A stretch of 64,000 bases of DNA. Source: Exiguobacterium acetylicum DSM 20416. GTDB taxonomy: Bacteria; Bacillota; Bacilli; Exiguobacteriales; Exiguobacteriaceae. Positions 16,285-24,201 of this stretch are shown piece after piece. The translations under genes and the position numbers were made by a program. Location: positions 3,098,841 to 3,162,840 of the forward strand of contig NZ_JNIR01000001.1 in the NCBI RefSeq assembly GCF_000702605.1. Direction: 5' to 3'. The number at the start of each line of letters is the position of its first letter. Position 1 is the first letter of the stretch. Under the pieces are notes generated by a model, which worked only from the letters and a program-made list of their open reading frames with translations, searched no databases and had not been told where the DNA came from.

Positions 16285-18951
16285 ATGCGACAAATCGTCA
16301 AATGGCGCTGGGCAATTCTTGCGTTATTGCTCATCGTTACAGTAGGTTTACTATTTACGGCACCAAACTTGGCTAAACAAGCAGAAGAAGCAGGTGCGAT
16401 TCAGCTTGCAAATGATGCTGATTCGCAACGGGCAGCTGACATTTTAGAAAAAGCGGGGGCCAGCGAAGAAACGATCTCGCTTGTCATTCCGCTCAAAGAC
16501 AAAGTCAGCGATGCCGATCGAAAGTCGATCGGACAAATCGTTCAGGATTTAGAAGCACTTGATCGTCCGGTCACGGATGTGCTGGATCCGTTTGAAAACA
16601 AAGAGACGGAAGGACAGCTCGTCTCAAAAGATAAAAAGACGGTCCTCGTGCCGATTACAGTCGACGGTTCGCAAGAAGAAATCGTCAAACTGGCAAAACA
16701 AATCCGGACGGATCTCTTACCAAAGGATCAAACGATCTATCTAACGGGTGAAGCGTTAATCAACGATGACGTTAATACGAGCTCACAAGAAGGATTGAAG
16801 CGGACAGAACTGATTACCGTCGGATTGATTTTCGGACTGCTTCTGCTCGTTTTCCGTTCAGTCGTCACACCGTTCGTCCCACTCGTTGCAGTTGGGTTTA
16901 CGTACCTGATCAGTCAATCACTCGTCGCCTTTTTCGTCGATTGGTTCGGCTTCCCGGTATCGAACTATACGCAAATCTTCCTCGTCGCCATTCTATTCGG
17001 GATTGGGACGGATTATTGTATCTTGCTCCTGAGCCGGTATAAGGAAGAGTTGACGGCAGGGCACGACGTTGAGACAGCAATCGTCAACACGTATAAGACA
17101 GCAGGGCGTACGTTACTAATCAGTGGTCTCGCTGTTCTTGTCGGTTTCTCAGCGATCGGTTTTGCGGACTTCCCGATCTTTAAGTCATCGGTCGCCGTTG
17201 CGGTCGGGATTGCCGCACTCTTACTTGTTTTGTTCACACTCGTTCCATTCTTCATGGCGACATTAAAAGAAAAGCTATTTTGGCCATCTAAGAAGGCAGC
17301 GAGTCACCAGGATAGCAAGCTCTGGGCACATTATGGTGGATTATCAATCCGTCGTCCGTTGCTTGCGATGATCATCGTTGCGATCGTCACGGTCCCGACA
17401 CTCTTTACGTATGATGATGACCTTTCGTTTAATACCGTCGATGAGATTGGTGCGAAGTATGAGACGGTCAAAGGACTCAATGCGATCTCGGATGGATTTG
17501 GTGCAGGTGAGTCGCTCCCGGTCAACGTCATCCTGAAGAGTGACGATGATTTGATTACTGAAAAAACAGTTCCTTATGCGGAACAACTCAGTCGCGAACT
17601 GGTGAAGATTGACGGGGTCAAATCGGTTCGTTCGATTTCTCGTCCGACAGGCGAAGTCATCAATGATTTCTACGTCGATCGTCAATTAAAACAAGTTGCT
17701 GATGGCATGAAAGAAGCAACAGCTGGTCTTGGGGACGTTCAGTCTGGTCTGACGACCGTTGAAGATAATCTCAACGGCATCACAGGACAGCTACCGGCAG
17801 GAGACGCGGCTTCAGCAGGTGCGAGTCAGTTGCAACAAGCAGCAGACGGACTCGGGCAAATCAACCAACAGTTGACGCTTGTCGGTCAAGGGTTACAATC
17901 GACCCAAAACATCCCGCAAACCGTCGGAACGTTGAATGCATTGTCTGGTCAATTGAGCCAAGTTCAAGCTGGCATTAGTCAAGCAGCGAGCGGTATCGCG
18001 TCTCAAGGAGCGCAAGCCGGTCAGTTGGGGAACGGATTAACACAACTTGCGGATGGTGTCGGTCAAGCGAACGAAGGACTGACGAAAATTGAAAGTGGTC
18101 TTGAGGAAATCTCGGATCTTCTGACCGAGATGGGACAAGCGACATCGATTCGGGGGACAGGTGTGTTCGTACCAAAAGATACGCTATCGGATAAAGCCTT
18201 TAAACCAGCGATTGATCGTTACGCGATTGATCAACAGACGGGATTGAAGTTCGAAGTCATCCTCGAGGATGATCCGTATTCTCCAGAAGCGATTCAAACC
18301 GTCGCTGCGATCAAAGAGACGACAGCGAAGACAATCAAAGATACACCATTTGAAGACAGCAGTGTTGCATACGGTGGGATCTCAAGCGTCAACAGTGATT
18401 TAAACGATACGTCAAAAGCCGATTTCAAACGAACGGTGACGGTCATGCTGATCAGTCTCTTCGTGATTCTAGCGATCATGTTCCGTTCATTGATCATGCC
18501 GTTGTTCATGATTGGTTCGTTATTGCTAACGTATTATACGTCGATGTCGATCGCAGAGCTGATCTTCGTCAACGGACTCGGATATGACGGTATCAGTTGG
18601 GCTGTTCCGTTCTTCGGATTCGTCATGTTGATTGCCCTTGGTATCGACTACTCGATCTTCCTACTCGACCGTTTCCGGGAAGAGACGATCAACGGACTCG
18701 ATACGAAGGAAGCGATGTTCCTGTCGATGAAAAAAATGGGGTCTGTCATCATCACGGCAGCGATTATTCTTGCAGGAACCTTCGGGGCGATGATGCCGTC
18801 TGGTGTCTTGAGTCTCGTTCAAATCGCGACGATCGTCATCACAGGTCTACTCTTGTATGGTTTGATCGTCTTACCACTCTTGATTCCAGCAATCACGGTA
18901 TCGTTCGGTAAAGGAGTCTGGTGGCCGTTTCGACCAAACGCTAAAAAATAA
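16285..18951 (+). CDS. MMPL/RND-family transporter (YdgH-like)
   Basis: 888 residues with the two-fold RND pattern. TM1 is at 9-27, with an extracytoplasmic domain, TM2-6 and the FGIGTDYCILLLSRYKEE motif. A second large extracytoplasmic domain carries a Gln/Gly/Ser-rich heptad region (about 470-610, likely coiled coil), followed by TM7-12 with the matching ALGIDYSIFLLDRFREE motif. The paired GxGxDY Asp residues suggest proton-driven export of lipids or lipophilic compounds. It is transcribed with the upstream marR. AGAAGGAAGAGGAG precedes the ATG. A terminator follows. Confidence 0.9.
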   Translation: MRQIVKWRWAILALLLIVTVGLLFTAPNLAKQAEEAGAIQLANDADSQRAADILEKAGASEETISLVIPLKDKVSDADRKSIGQIVQDLEALDRPVTDVLDPFENKETEGQLVSKDKKTVLVPITVDGSQEEIVKLAKQIRTDLLPKDQTIYLTGEALINDDVNTSSQEGLKRTELITVGLIFGLLLLVFRSVVTPFVPLVAVGFTYLISQSLVAFFVDWFGFPVSNYTQIFLVAILFGIGTDYCILLLSRYKEELTAGHDVETAIVNTYKTAGRTLLISGLAVLVGFSAIGFADFPIFKSSVAVAVGIAALLLVLFTLVPFFMATLKEKLFWPSKKAASHQDSKLWAHYGGLSIRRPLLAMIIVAIVTVPTLFTYDDDLSFNTVDEIGAKYETVKGLNAISDGFGAGESLPVNVILKSDDDLITEKTVPYAEQLSRELVKIDGVKSVRSISRPTGEVINDFYVDRQLKQVADGMKEATAGLGDVQSGLTTVEDNLNGITGQLPAGDAASAGASQLQQAADGLGQINQQLTLVGQGLQSTQNIPQTVGTLNALSGQLSQVQAGISQAASGIASQGAQAGQLGNGLTQLADGVGQANEGLTKIESGLEEISDLLTEMGQATSIRGTGVFVPKDTLSDKAFKPAIDRYAIDQQTGLKFEVILEDDPYSPEAIQTVAAIKETTAKTIKDTPFEDSSVAYGGISSVNSDLNDTSKADFKRTVTVMLISLFVILAIMFRSLIMPLFMIGSLLLTYYTSMSIAELIFVNGLGYDGISWAVPFFGFVMLIALGIDYSIFLLDRFREETINGLDTKEAMFLSMKKMGSVIITAAIILAGTFGAMMPSGVLSLVQIATIVITGLLLYGLIVLPLLIPAITVSFGKGVWWPFRPNAKK

Positions 18952-18962
18952 CAACTAAGCAG

Positions 18963-18996
18963 ACCGGGTTCGTCTTCTAGATGAACCCGGTTTTGT
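18963..18996 (+). terminator. Terminator after the MMPL gene
   Basis: ACCGGGTTC and GAACCCGGT arms around a roughly 11-base loop, followed by TTTTG. Confidence 0.8.
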
Positions 18997-19035
18997 CATG
19001 ACGTATACTAAGAGCAGATGATAAGGAGGTAGGAT

Positions 19036-19884
19036 ATGCAACACTTCAAACAATTGACTTCACGGATTTGGTATCAGACACCGGTCAGCGAGACGGATCG
19101 ACCGATTCTTGCTGTCGTGCGTGGGGAGAAGCATCAATTGATGATTGATGCGGGGAACTCGTCAGCCCATGCAGCACTATTCTTAGAAGAAATGAAGAAA
19201 CACGAACTTGGATCACCTGACTTATTGGCATTGACGCATTGGCACTGGGATCATATCTTTGGAATGAAACATCTTGGTCTCCCATCAATCGCAACCAAGC
19301 AAACGATCACGCATATGAAGGAGATGCAGCCGTATGCCTGGACGGATGAAGCGTTACAAGAACGAATGGATCAAGGCATCGAGATTCCGTTTTGTGCGGA
19401 CGCGATCAAGCTCGAGTTCGGAGTGACGCGCGATATCGAAATTGTCTTACCGACGATCGGCTTTGAAGGACAACTGGAGCTCGATTTAGGTGGGGTGCAT
19501 TGTCAACTGATCGAAGTCGAAAATGATCACTCTCCAGGAAGTCTATTTGTCTACATTCCGGAAGAACGTGTCGTGTTCTTAGGTGACGCGATGTATGCCG
19601 ATATCTTCTCACCAAGGTGGAATTATACGGTCGAACGAACGACGCGTTTACTAGCGACACTCGATCGTTTAGATGCCGACTATTATATCTGGTCGCATGG
19701 AGAAGCGATGCCGAAGTCGGAATTTGAAGAAGAGGTTCAGGTATTGCGTCGAGCCATTCGCGTAACAGAAGCGACCGGGGGACGACTGAAGGACATGCGA
19801 ACCTTGTATGCAGAAGAGACCGGACGATCGTTGACAGAAGATGAGACCGAAACATTGATTTATTTCGCAAATGGAATGAAATGA
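19036..19884 (+). CDS. Metallo-beta-lactamase fold hydrolase
   Basis: 282 residues, soluble. The MBL motif THWHWDHIFG provides the first metal ligands, with later motifs NDHSPGSL, FLGDAMYADI and WSHGEAMPKSEFEE. A dinuclear metal hydrolase is expected, but the substrate cannot be told from sequence. ATAAGGAGGTAGGAT precedes the ATG. The Asp-to-Trp substitution within HxHxDH (HWHWDH) still leaves both His and the Asp-His pair intact. Confidence 0.85.
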   Translation: MQHFKQLTSRIWYQTPVSETDRPILAVVRGEKHQLMIDAGNSSAHAALFLEEMKKHELGSPDLLALTHWHWDHIFGMKHLGLPSIATKQTITHMKEMQPYAWTDEALQERMDQGIEIPFCADAIKLEFGVTRDIEIVLPTIGFEGQLELDLGGVHCQLIEVENDHSPGSLFVYIPEERVVFLGDAMYADIFSPRWNYTVERTTRLLATLDRLDADYYIWSHGEAMPKSEFEEEVQVLRRAIRVTEATGGRLKDMRTLYAEETGRSLTEDETETLIYFANGMK

Positions 19885-19962
19885 CAGATCATAACAAGGG
19901 ATAGGATGGTGGATGTCGAAATGAATAAAGTACTACAAGCTTATTAAAGGGAGTGGTACTGT

Positions 19963-20091
19963 ATGACGAAGCCAAGATTCGAACGGGATGAAACCGTCGA
20001 TCGCGTCTTTTTTGGGAAAGCGGGCATCTTCTCATTTTTAATCATCGTCGGAGGCATTCTATATCTACTATATGATCTGTATCTACAATGA
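19963..20091 (+). CDS. Small single-pass membrane protein (42 residues)
   Basis: A charged N-terminus (TKPRFERDETVDRVFF) is followed by one hydrophobic segment (IFSFLIIVGGILYLLY). AAAGGGAGTGGTACTGT precedes the ATG, and a terminator starts immediately after the stop codon. The RBS, hydrophobicity and terminator support a real gene too short for usual gene callers. No family was recognised. Confidence 0.6.
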   Translation: MTKPRFERDETVDRVFFGKAGIFSFLIIVGGILYLLYDLYLQ

Positions 20092-20117
20092 CCGGGACGC
20101 ATGCGTTCCGGTTTTTT
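20092..20117 (+). terminator. Terminator after the 42-residue ORF
   Basis: CCGGGACGC pairs with GCGTTCCGG, followed by TTTTTT. Confidence 0.82.
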
Positions 20118-20198
20118 GAATTCAGGGGAGTGCACGAAAACCAGATATTGGGTAATAACTTGCGTGAGGTTGTTCGATAAGGTGAGAGGAGATGTCGG

Positions 20199-20903
20199 AT
20201 GAAACGAATTCAAATTGCGGATTTTGATCGACGCATGCCATCGATTGAACTGGTCGAAAAGGATGATCACTATGAAGCGATGCTTGTACCGAGTTATGAC
20301 CATACGTATCCTTCGACACAAATCCGGACGATCCGCTTAGCGGATATCTCCGTCAATCTGATTGTGACTCCGCAAGAAACACTGCTTGTTTCTGCGCTTT
20401 TTCATAAACCGGTTCAAGTGACGGATATTGTTTCCTGGATGCAGCTGTATACGATTAGTTTTGCCCAGTCGGATGAGACTGGTTATTTCGTCGAACAAGC
20501 AGATGAAATTTTAGAAGTTGTCTTGTATCAAAAACATCCGATCGTCATCGCGACACGTGGTCAGGATCGCTTGTATTACGATACGTCCGGGGCGATCGAA
20601 GTCCGACGGGCGATGAATGAATCGGTCGGCGAACGTCCGTTACTTTATTTGAATGGGGAAGCCTGGTACGGTGTCCCACGCTTGACGTTTAATCGCATGA
20701 AGGATGAGTTACACGTTAACGGCACATTTCTTTATGCGGATTACATGGATACGTATCACGGAAAAATCGGTTTCTTTCGCGAGAATGATCCGGCATTACC
20801 GATCGTCTTGCTCGTCGGTCAAGCCATCGTTGAAATCGAACTGACCGAGAATCCGGACGGTTCACGCGTCCTGATTTTGGAACAACCGTATGACGAAGCA
20901 TGA
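20199..20903 (+). CDS. Conserved-looking soluble protein of unknown function
   Basis: 234 residues with a beta-rich composition, no signal peptide and no membrane segment. GAGAGGAGATGTCGG precedes the ATG, and codon use is like the neighbours. No catalytic motif or family was recognised. Segments such as RIQIADFDRRMPSIEL and YLNGEAWYGVPRLTF could help identify homologues. Its own terminator hairpin has been split by the adjacent IS element. Confidence 0.6.
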   Translation: MKRIQIADFDRRMPSIELVEKDDHYEAMLVPSYDHTYPSTQIRTIRLADISVNLIVTPQETLLVSALFHKPVQVTDIVSWMQLYTISFAQSDETGYFVEQADEILEVVLYQKHPIVIATRGQDRLYYDTSGAIEVRRAMNESVGERPLLYLNGEAWYGVPRLTFNRMKDELHVNGTFLYADYMDTYHGKIGFFRENDPALPIVLLVGQAIVEIELTENPDGSRVLILEQPYDEA

Positions 20904-20908
20904 AAGTG

Positions 20909-20922
20909 CACAAAAACCGTTC
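20909..20922 (+). terminator. Left arm of a terminator split by an IS
   Basis: CACAAAAACCGTTC here is the perfect reverse complement of GAACGGTTTTTGTG at 22225-22238 on the far side of the IS. Without the IS the two would form a 14-bp stem with a T-rich 3' arm, ending transcription of the upstream unknown gene. Confidence 0.75.
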
Positions 20923-21015
20923 GGCAGGTTGGGCTAACCTAAAATTTTGAGACAATATAAAACACCTTCGGAGTGGTACACTTTTAAAAAGTACTAACAT
21001 CGGAGGTGTTTTTGC

Positions 21016-21333
21016 ATGGGCAAAAACGTATATTCAAGTGAAGTGAAATGGGCAGTAGTCAAAGATAAGCTGAGTGGTAAGTTAACGACGAGAGAAATCA
21101 TGGAGAAGTACGGAATCAAAAATGAATCTCAAATCAAAACATGGATGAGATGGTATCGCTCTAACGAACATTATCGATTTGATCAGCCAATCGGTAAACA
21201 ATATACCTATGGACATGGTCCAGATTCTGCGAGTGAGGATGACAAGAGAGAACGACAAATGTCACATCTGAAGATGGAAAATGAGATCTTAAAAAAGTAC
21301 ATGGAAATCGAAAGAGAGTTGAGAAAGAAGTAG
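21016..21333 (+). CDS. IS3-family transposase OrfA
   Basis: 105 residues. An N-terminal helix-turn-helix (TREIMEKYGIKNESQIKTWMRWY) for terminal-repeat binding is followed by a leucine-zipper-like C-terminus (HLKMENEILKKYMEIERELRKK). GGAGGTGTTTTTGC precedes the ATG. OrfA alone usually moderates transposition. The slippery site near its end leads into orfB. Confidence 0.9.
   Translation: MGKNVYSSEVKWAVVKDKLSGKLTTREIMEKYGIKNESQIKTWMRWYRSNEHYRFDQPIGKQYTYGHGPDSASEDDKRERQMSHLKMENEILKKYMEIERELRKK
21291..21297 (+). other. Programmed -1 ribosomal frameshift site (A AAA AAG)
   Basis: A_AAA_AAG lies in the orfA frame (codons TTA AAA AAG). A -1 slip joins orfA to the orfB frame and gives an OrfAB transposase of about 387 residues. 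This is the normal expression mode of IS3-family elements. A downstream stimulatory structure was not checked. Confidence 0.75.
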
Positions 21334-21392
21334 TCATAAAAATTGTAGAGTTTCTTCGGAGAAAGTATACAATCACCGCCATTCTTAGCGCT

Positions 21393-22178
21393 TTGAATGT
21401 ACCAAGAGCAAGCTATTACCGTTGGATTAAGGAATCTGTGAAAGCACCTTCGGTGCTCGAAAAAACCGTCATTGAACTAAGTAAACAGACCAAGTATCGG
21501 AATGGACATCGAAAAATAAAGGCATTATTACAGCAAATCTATCAGTTAAAAGCCAATCGGAATACCGTACAGAAAATCATGCAAAAACACCATCTCCAAT
21601 GTCGGATCAAGCCGAAGCGAAGATGGAAATCTCAAGGTGAGCGCATCATAACGGCACCGGATCTCATCAAGCGCGATTTCACAGCAAGTAAACCGAATCA
21701 AAAGTGGGTGACGGATATCACCTATATCCAATACGGCAGCACGACGAAATATCTTTCCACCATCATGGATCTTTTTAATAACGAAATCGTCGCATACAAG
21801 TTATACGAGCATCAACAAACGTCTCTTGTGATTGATACGTTGAAGATAGCGCTTGAGAATCGAAACTATCCCGAAGGGGTCATCCTTCATTCGGACCAAG
21901 GAAGTGTCTATACGTCATACGCCTTTCAAGAATTCGTTAAAAGGAATCACCTAACAAGCAGCATGTCTCGTAGAGGAAACTGTTGGGACAACGCAGTTAT
22001 CGAATCGTTCCACTCTAATTTAAAGTCCGAGGAATTCCAGTACGTCAAATTTAATTCACTAAGAGACCATGAGGTCTCTGAACGCGTTACTAATTACTTA
22101 AATTACTATAACGAAGAACGAATCCAAGAAAAATTAGGCTACCTGACACCGAAAAAATACGGTGTACAGGCAGCCTAA
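21393..22178 (+). CDS. IS3-family transposase OrfB (DDE integrase domain)
   Basis: 261 residues from the first internal ATG. In vivo the domain is expected mainly as part of the OrfAB frameshift fusion, whose frame is open from about 21291. The rve-type catalytic triad is present: Asp in WVTDITYIQY, Asp in LHSDQGSVYTS and Glu in NCWDNAVIESFHSNLK. The HTH_21-like region RKIKALLQQIYQLKANRNTV lies at the N-terminus. It catalyses cut-out, circle formation and insertion of the element. The frame is intact. Confidence 0.92.
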   Translation: MNVPRASYYRWIKESVKAPSVLEKTVIELSKQTKYRNGHRKIKALLQQIYQLKANRNTVQKIMQKHHLQCRIKPKRRWKSQGERIITAPDLIKRDFTASKPNQKWVTDITYIQYGSTTKYLSTIMDLFNNEIVAYKLYEHQQTSLVIDTLKIALENRNYPEGVILHSDQGSVYTSYAFQEFVKRNHLTSSMSRRGNCWDNAVIESFHSNLKSEEFQYVKFNSLRDHEVSERVTNYLNYYNEERIQEKLGYLTPKKYGVQAA

Positions 22179-22224
22179 TCAAGGTGTTTTATATGTGTCT
22201 CATATTGCTAGGTCAGTCTAAGAT

Positions 22225-22238
22225 GAACGGTTTTTGTG
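22225..22238 (+). terminator. Right arm of the IS-split terminator
   Basis: GAACGGTTTTTGTG is the exact complement of the arm at 20909-20922. With about 1.3 kb of IS between the arms it can no longer work as a normal intrinsic hairpin for the unknown gene. Confidence 0.75.
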
Positions 22239-22308
22239 TGAGACCGTGAAATCCCTTACAAAATATGCGAAGATAGTAAAGAGACAGACCAAAGGGGTTG
22301 AGGGGGAC

Positions 22309-23469
22309 ATGGCGAAAGAAACACCGCGTAATTCTAAATGGATGCGTTCCTATAATCGAGCACTCGTCTTGCGACTGATCCGGATGCATCAACCGATTTC
22401 GCGGGTCGAGTTAGCACAACGGACGAACTTGACGAAGCCGACGGTATCGAACATCGTCAGTGAATTGATTGCAGAACAACTCGTGACGGAGCGAGAGCTT
22501 GGGATATCAAATGGGGGACGAAAACCGATCATGCTCGAACTCGTCGCAACAGAGCAGTACGTCATCGGCATCGATGCAACGAGTCACCAATTCATCGGTG
22601 TCGTTGCTGATTTAAGTGGGAACACGATTCATGAGTCCGAAGCCGTGGGACGCTTTGAGACGAATGAAGAACTGGTCGAAGCAATCGGACGCTTATGCGA
22701 GACCTTGATTGCACAGACAGAAGGACGGGGAACGATTCACGGAATCGGGATCTCCGTCCACGGGATGGTAAATCCGGAGACAGGTGTCATTCTTTTTGCT
22801 CCACGTTTCCACCTGCATGATGTTGAGTTAAAGGTACAACTCGAAGCACGCTTTGACTATCCTGTCTTCATCGAAAATGATGTCCGGGCACTCGCTTCGT
22901 TTGAGTTATTGTTCGGTGAAGGCGTCGGGGTTGAACAATTCTTCTATCTCTATGCTGGGGAAGGTATCGGGGGTGCTTATGTGCTCGACGGACAGCTTGT
23001 CGACGGACAACATCATATTACGGGAGAGGTCGGACATATGCGCCTTGATCTCGATGGTCCGATTTGCTCGTGTGGGAACCGGGGATGTCTAGAAGCACTA
23101 GCAGGCGAAAAAGCATTATTACGGGATTATGCGGTCGTTGATCCACAAGTCTCGACGCTTGCTGATTTGCGCAAGCGGTTGAACGAGGGAGACGAGCAGG
23201 CGGTTCGTGCGTATGAACGGGCGGGGGAATATATCGGAATCGGTGTCTTGAATACAATTCATCTCCTGAATCCACGCCGAATTTTACTTGGGGGACCAAT
23301 GTTCGAGCTCGCACCGACGATCGTTGATCAAATCAAGGAACGGGTCGAGCACACGGCGTTGACCGCTGCTTCACGTGAAACCGATGTCAAGATGGTCCCA
23401 TGGGGTGAAAAACAGGGAGCACTCAGTGCGGCTGCCCTTGCAACGAACAGTTTATTTCAAACGATTTAA
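22309..23469 (+). CDS. ROK-family transcriptional regulator (XylR/NagC-like)
   Basis: 386 residues. An N-terminal winged helix (about 15-75; QPISRVELAQRTNLTKPTVSNIVSEL) is followed by a ROK sugar-kinase-like domain with IGIDATSHQFIGVVADLSG, a GEVGHMRLD segment and the zinc motif CSCGNRGCLEALAGE. The missing kinase activity cannot be judged by eye. It probably binds galactose, a galactoside or a derivative and represses the operon that starts 220 bases downstream. TTGAGGGGGAC precedes the ATG. An in-frame GTG at 22234 would lie in the disrupted terminator region. Confidence 0.88.
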   Translation: MAKETPRNSKWMRSYNRALVLRLIRMHQPISRVELAQRTNLTKPTVSNIVSELIAEQLVTERELGISNGGRKPIMLELVATEQYVIGIDATSHQFIGVVADLSGNTIHESEAVGRFETNEELVEAIGRLCETLIAQTEGRGTIHGIGISVHGMVNPETGVILFAPRFHLHDVELKVQLEARFDYPVFIENDVRALASFELLFGEGVGVEQFFYLYAGEGIGGAYVLDGQLVDGQHHITGEVGHMRLDLDGPICSCGNRGCLEALAGEKALLRDYAVVDPQVSTLADLRKRLNEGDEQAVRAYERAGEYIGIGVLNTIHLLNPRRILLGGPMFELAPTIVDQIKERVEHTALTAASRETDVKMVPWGEKQGALSAAALATNSLFQTI

Positions 23470-23472
23470 TGC

Positions 23473-23518
23473 ACCGATTCCGTGTCTTGCGAACCAGCAG
23501 GAGATGGAATCGGTTTTG
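23473..23518 (+). terminator. Terminator after the ROK regulator gene
   Basis: ACCGATTCC (23473-23481) pairs with GGAATCGGT (23506-23514), then TTTTG. It separates the regulator from the galactoside operon. Confidence 0.78.
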
Positions 23519-23536
23519 TTATTCAAAATAATTTAA

Positions 23537-23550
23537 TGAAACCGTTTACA
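23537..23550 (+). promoter_or_regulatory. cre site (CcpA) overlapping the galactoside operon promoter
   Basis: TGAAACCGTTTACA fits the cre consensus TGWAANCGNTNWCA at every position. Its last six bases double as the -35 hexamer TTTACA, so CcpA binding would block the promoter when glucose is present. Confidence 0.8.
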
Positions 23551-23574
23551 AATTAAAAAGTGATGTGCTATAGT
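23545..23574 (+). promoter_or_regulatory. SigA-type promoter of the galactoside operon
   Basis: TTTACA (23545-23550), an 18-base spacer, and TATAGT (23569-23574). Transcription would begin near 23581, just ahead of the palindrome at 23585. Confidence 0.7.
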
Positions 23575-23584
23575 CGATGTAAAG

Positions 23585-23609
23585 TTAGATAATAAATTTA
23601 ATTTACTAA
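23585..23609. promoter_or_regulatory. AT-rich palindrome, candidate ROK repressor operator
   Basis: TTAGATAAT (23585-23593) and ATTTACTAA (23601-23609) are imperfect arms (7 of 9 pairs) around AAATTTA. The TTAG...CTAA ends resemble XylR/NagC-type operators. It sits at the predicted transcription start. Confidence 0.6.
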
Positions 23610-23689
23610 GTTCATGGTCAACTAAGTGGAGGTGGATGCAGGTTAGCAGGGGCTAATCAAGCTGAAGCAGGAAAGGGAGGCATCGCGCA

Positions 23690-24172
23690 ATGGAACCACA
23701 AGATCCATGGGTTTCGTACCGTGAAGCTTTCGGGCGTTACGGAGCAATCCGCGGTTTTTATTTTCATCGGTCGACGCAACAGATGACAGAACAAGGTCCA
23801 GGCGATGTCCCGACAGACGAGCAGGATATCGTGCTCGTCCGACCACGACGTGACGGTGTGTTTCAATTCCGGATGTCATCGGTACAAGGGGTCCTGACGA
23901 TCCGTTCATCCGAGCTACACATTCGAAAAAATGAGAGCGGATACATTGAATTACGCGCACTCATGCAACACATGCGCTCTGCCGGTTGTTTGACGCTCGG
24001 TGGGGAGTTCTATCTCTTCGTCCGACCGGACGTCGATACGCTGGCGTACCGTCTTCGATTGATCGCCCGCGTATTGATTCAGCTACAGGGAATGCCGATT
24101 CAGACGAAAGTGATCGAAGAATGGTGCAAACAAGCACAAATTGAAGGGGAACACGCTAGACGATACGCTTGA
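23690..24172 (+). CDS. Protein of unknown function leading the galactoside operon
   Basis: 160 residues, soluble, with no signal peptide. AAAGGGAGGCATCGCGCA precedes the ATG. No family or catalytic motif was recognised. VYRLRLIARVLIQLQGM-like basic/hydrophobic helices at the C-terminus follow a beta-rich middle (MSSVQGVLTIRSSELHIRK). It is the first gene after the controlled promoter and is 29 bases ahead of the solute-binding protein, so co-expression with galactoside uptake is near certain, but its role is unknown. Confidence 0.6.
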   Translation: MEPQDPWVSYREAFGRYGAIRGFYFHRSTQQMTEQGPGDVPTDEQDIVLVRPRRDGVFQFRMSSVQGVLTIRSSELHIRKNESGYIELRALMQHMRSAGCLTLGGEFYLFVRPDVDTLAYRLRLIARVLIQLQGMPIQTKVIEEWCKQAQIEGEHARRYA

Positions 24173-24201
24173 CTACTTACACATAAAAGGGGAGCTCTTA
24201 C

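Larger units (their letters stand above)
20930..22220 (+). mobile_element. IS3-family (IS150-type) insertion sequence
   Basis: An element of about 1.29 kb with orfA and orfB in the -1 relation and imperfect terminal inverted repeats of about 40 bp. The left end (TGGGCTAACC...TATAAAACACCTT) matches the reverse complement of the right end (TAGACTGACC...TATAAAACACCTT), best over the inner 20 bases. The termini resemble IS150-type ends. No convincing target duplication was seen, so the exact ends are uncertain by a few bases. Both reading frames are intact, so the copy may be active. Confidence 0.88.

Noticed and set aside
20940..22210. Target-site duplication of the IS element
   Set aside because: Bases directly outside both candidate end pairs (20930/22220 and 20948/22202) do not match convincingly.
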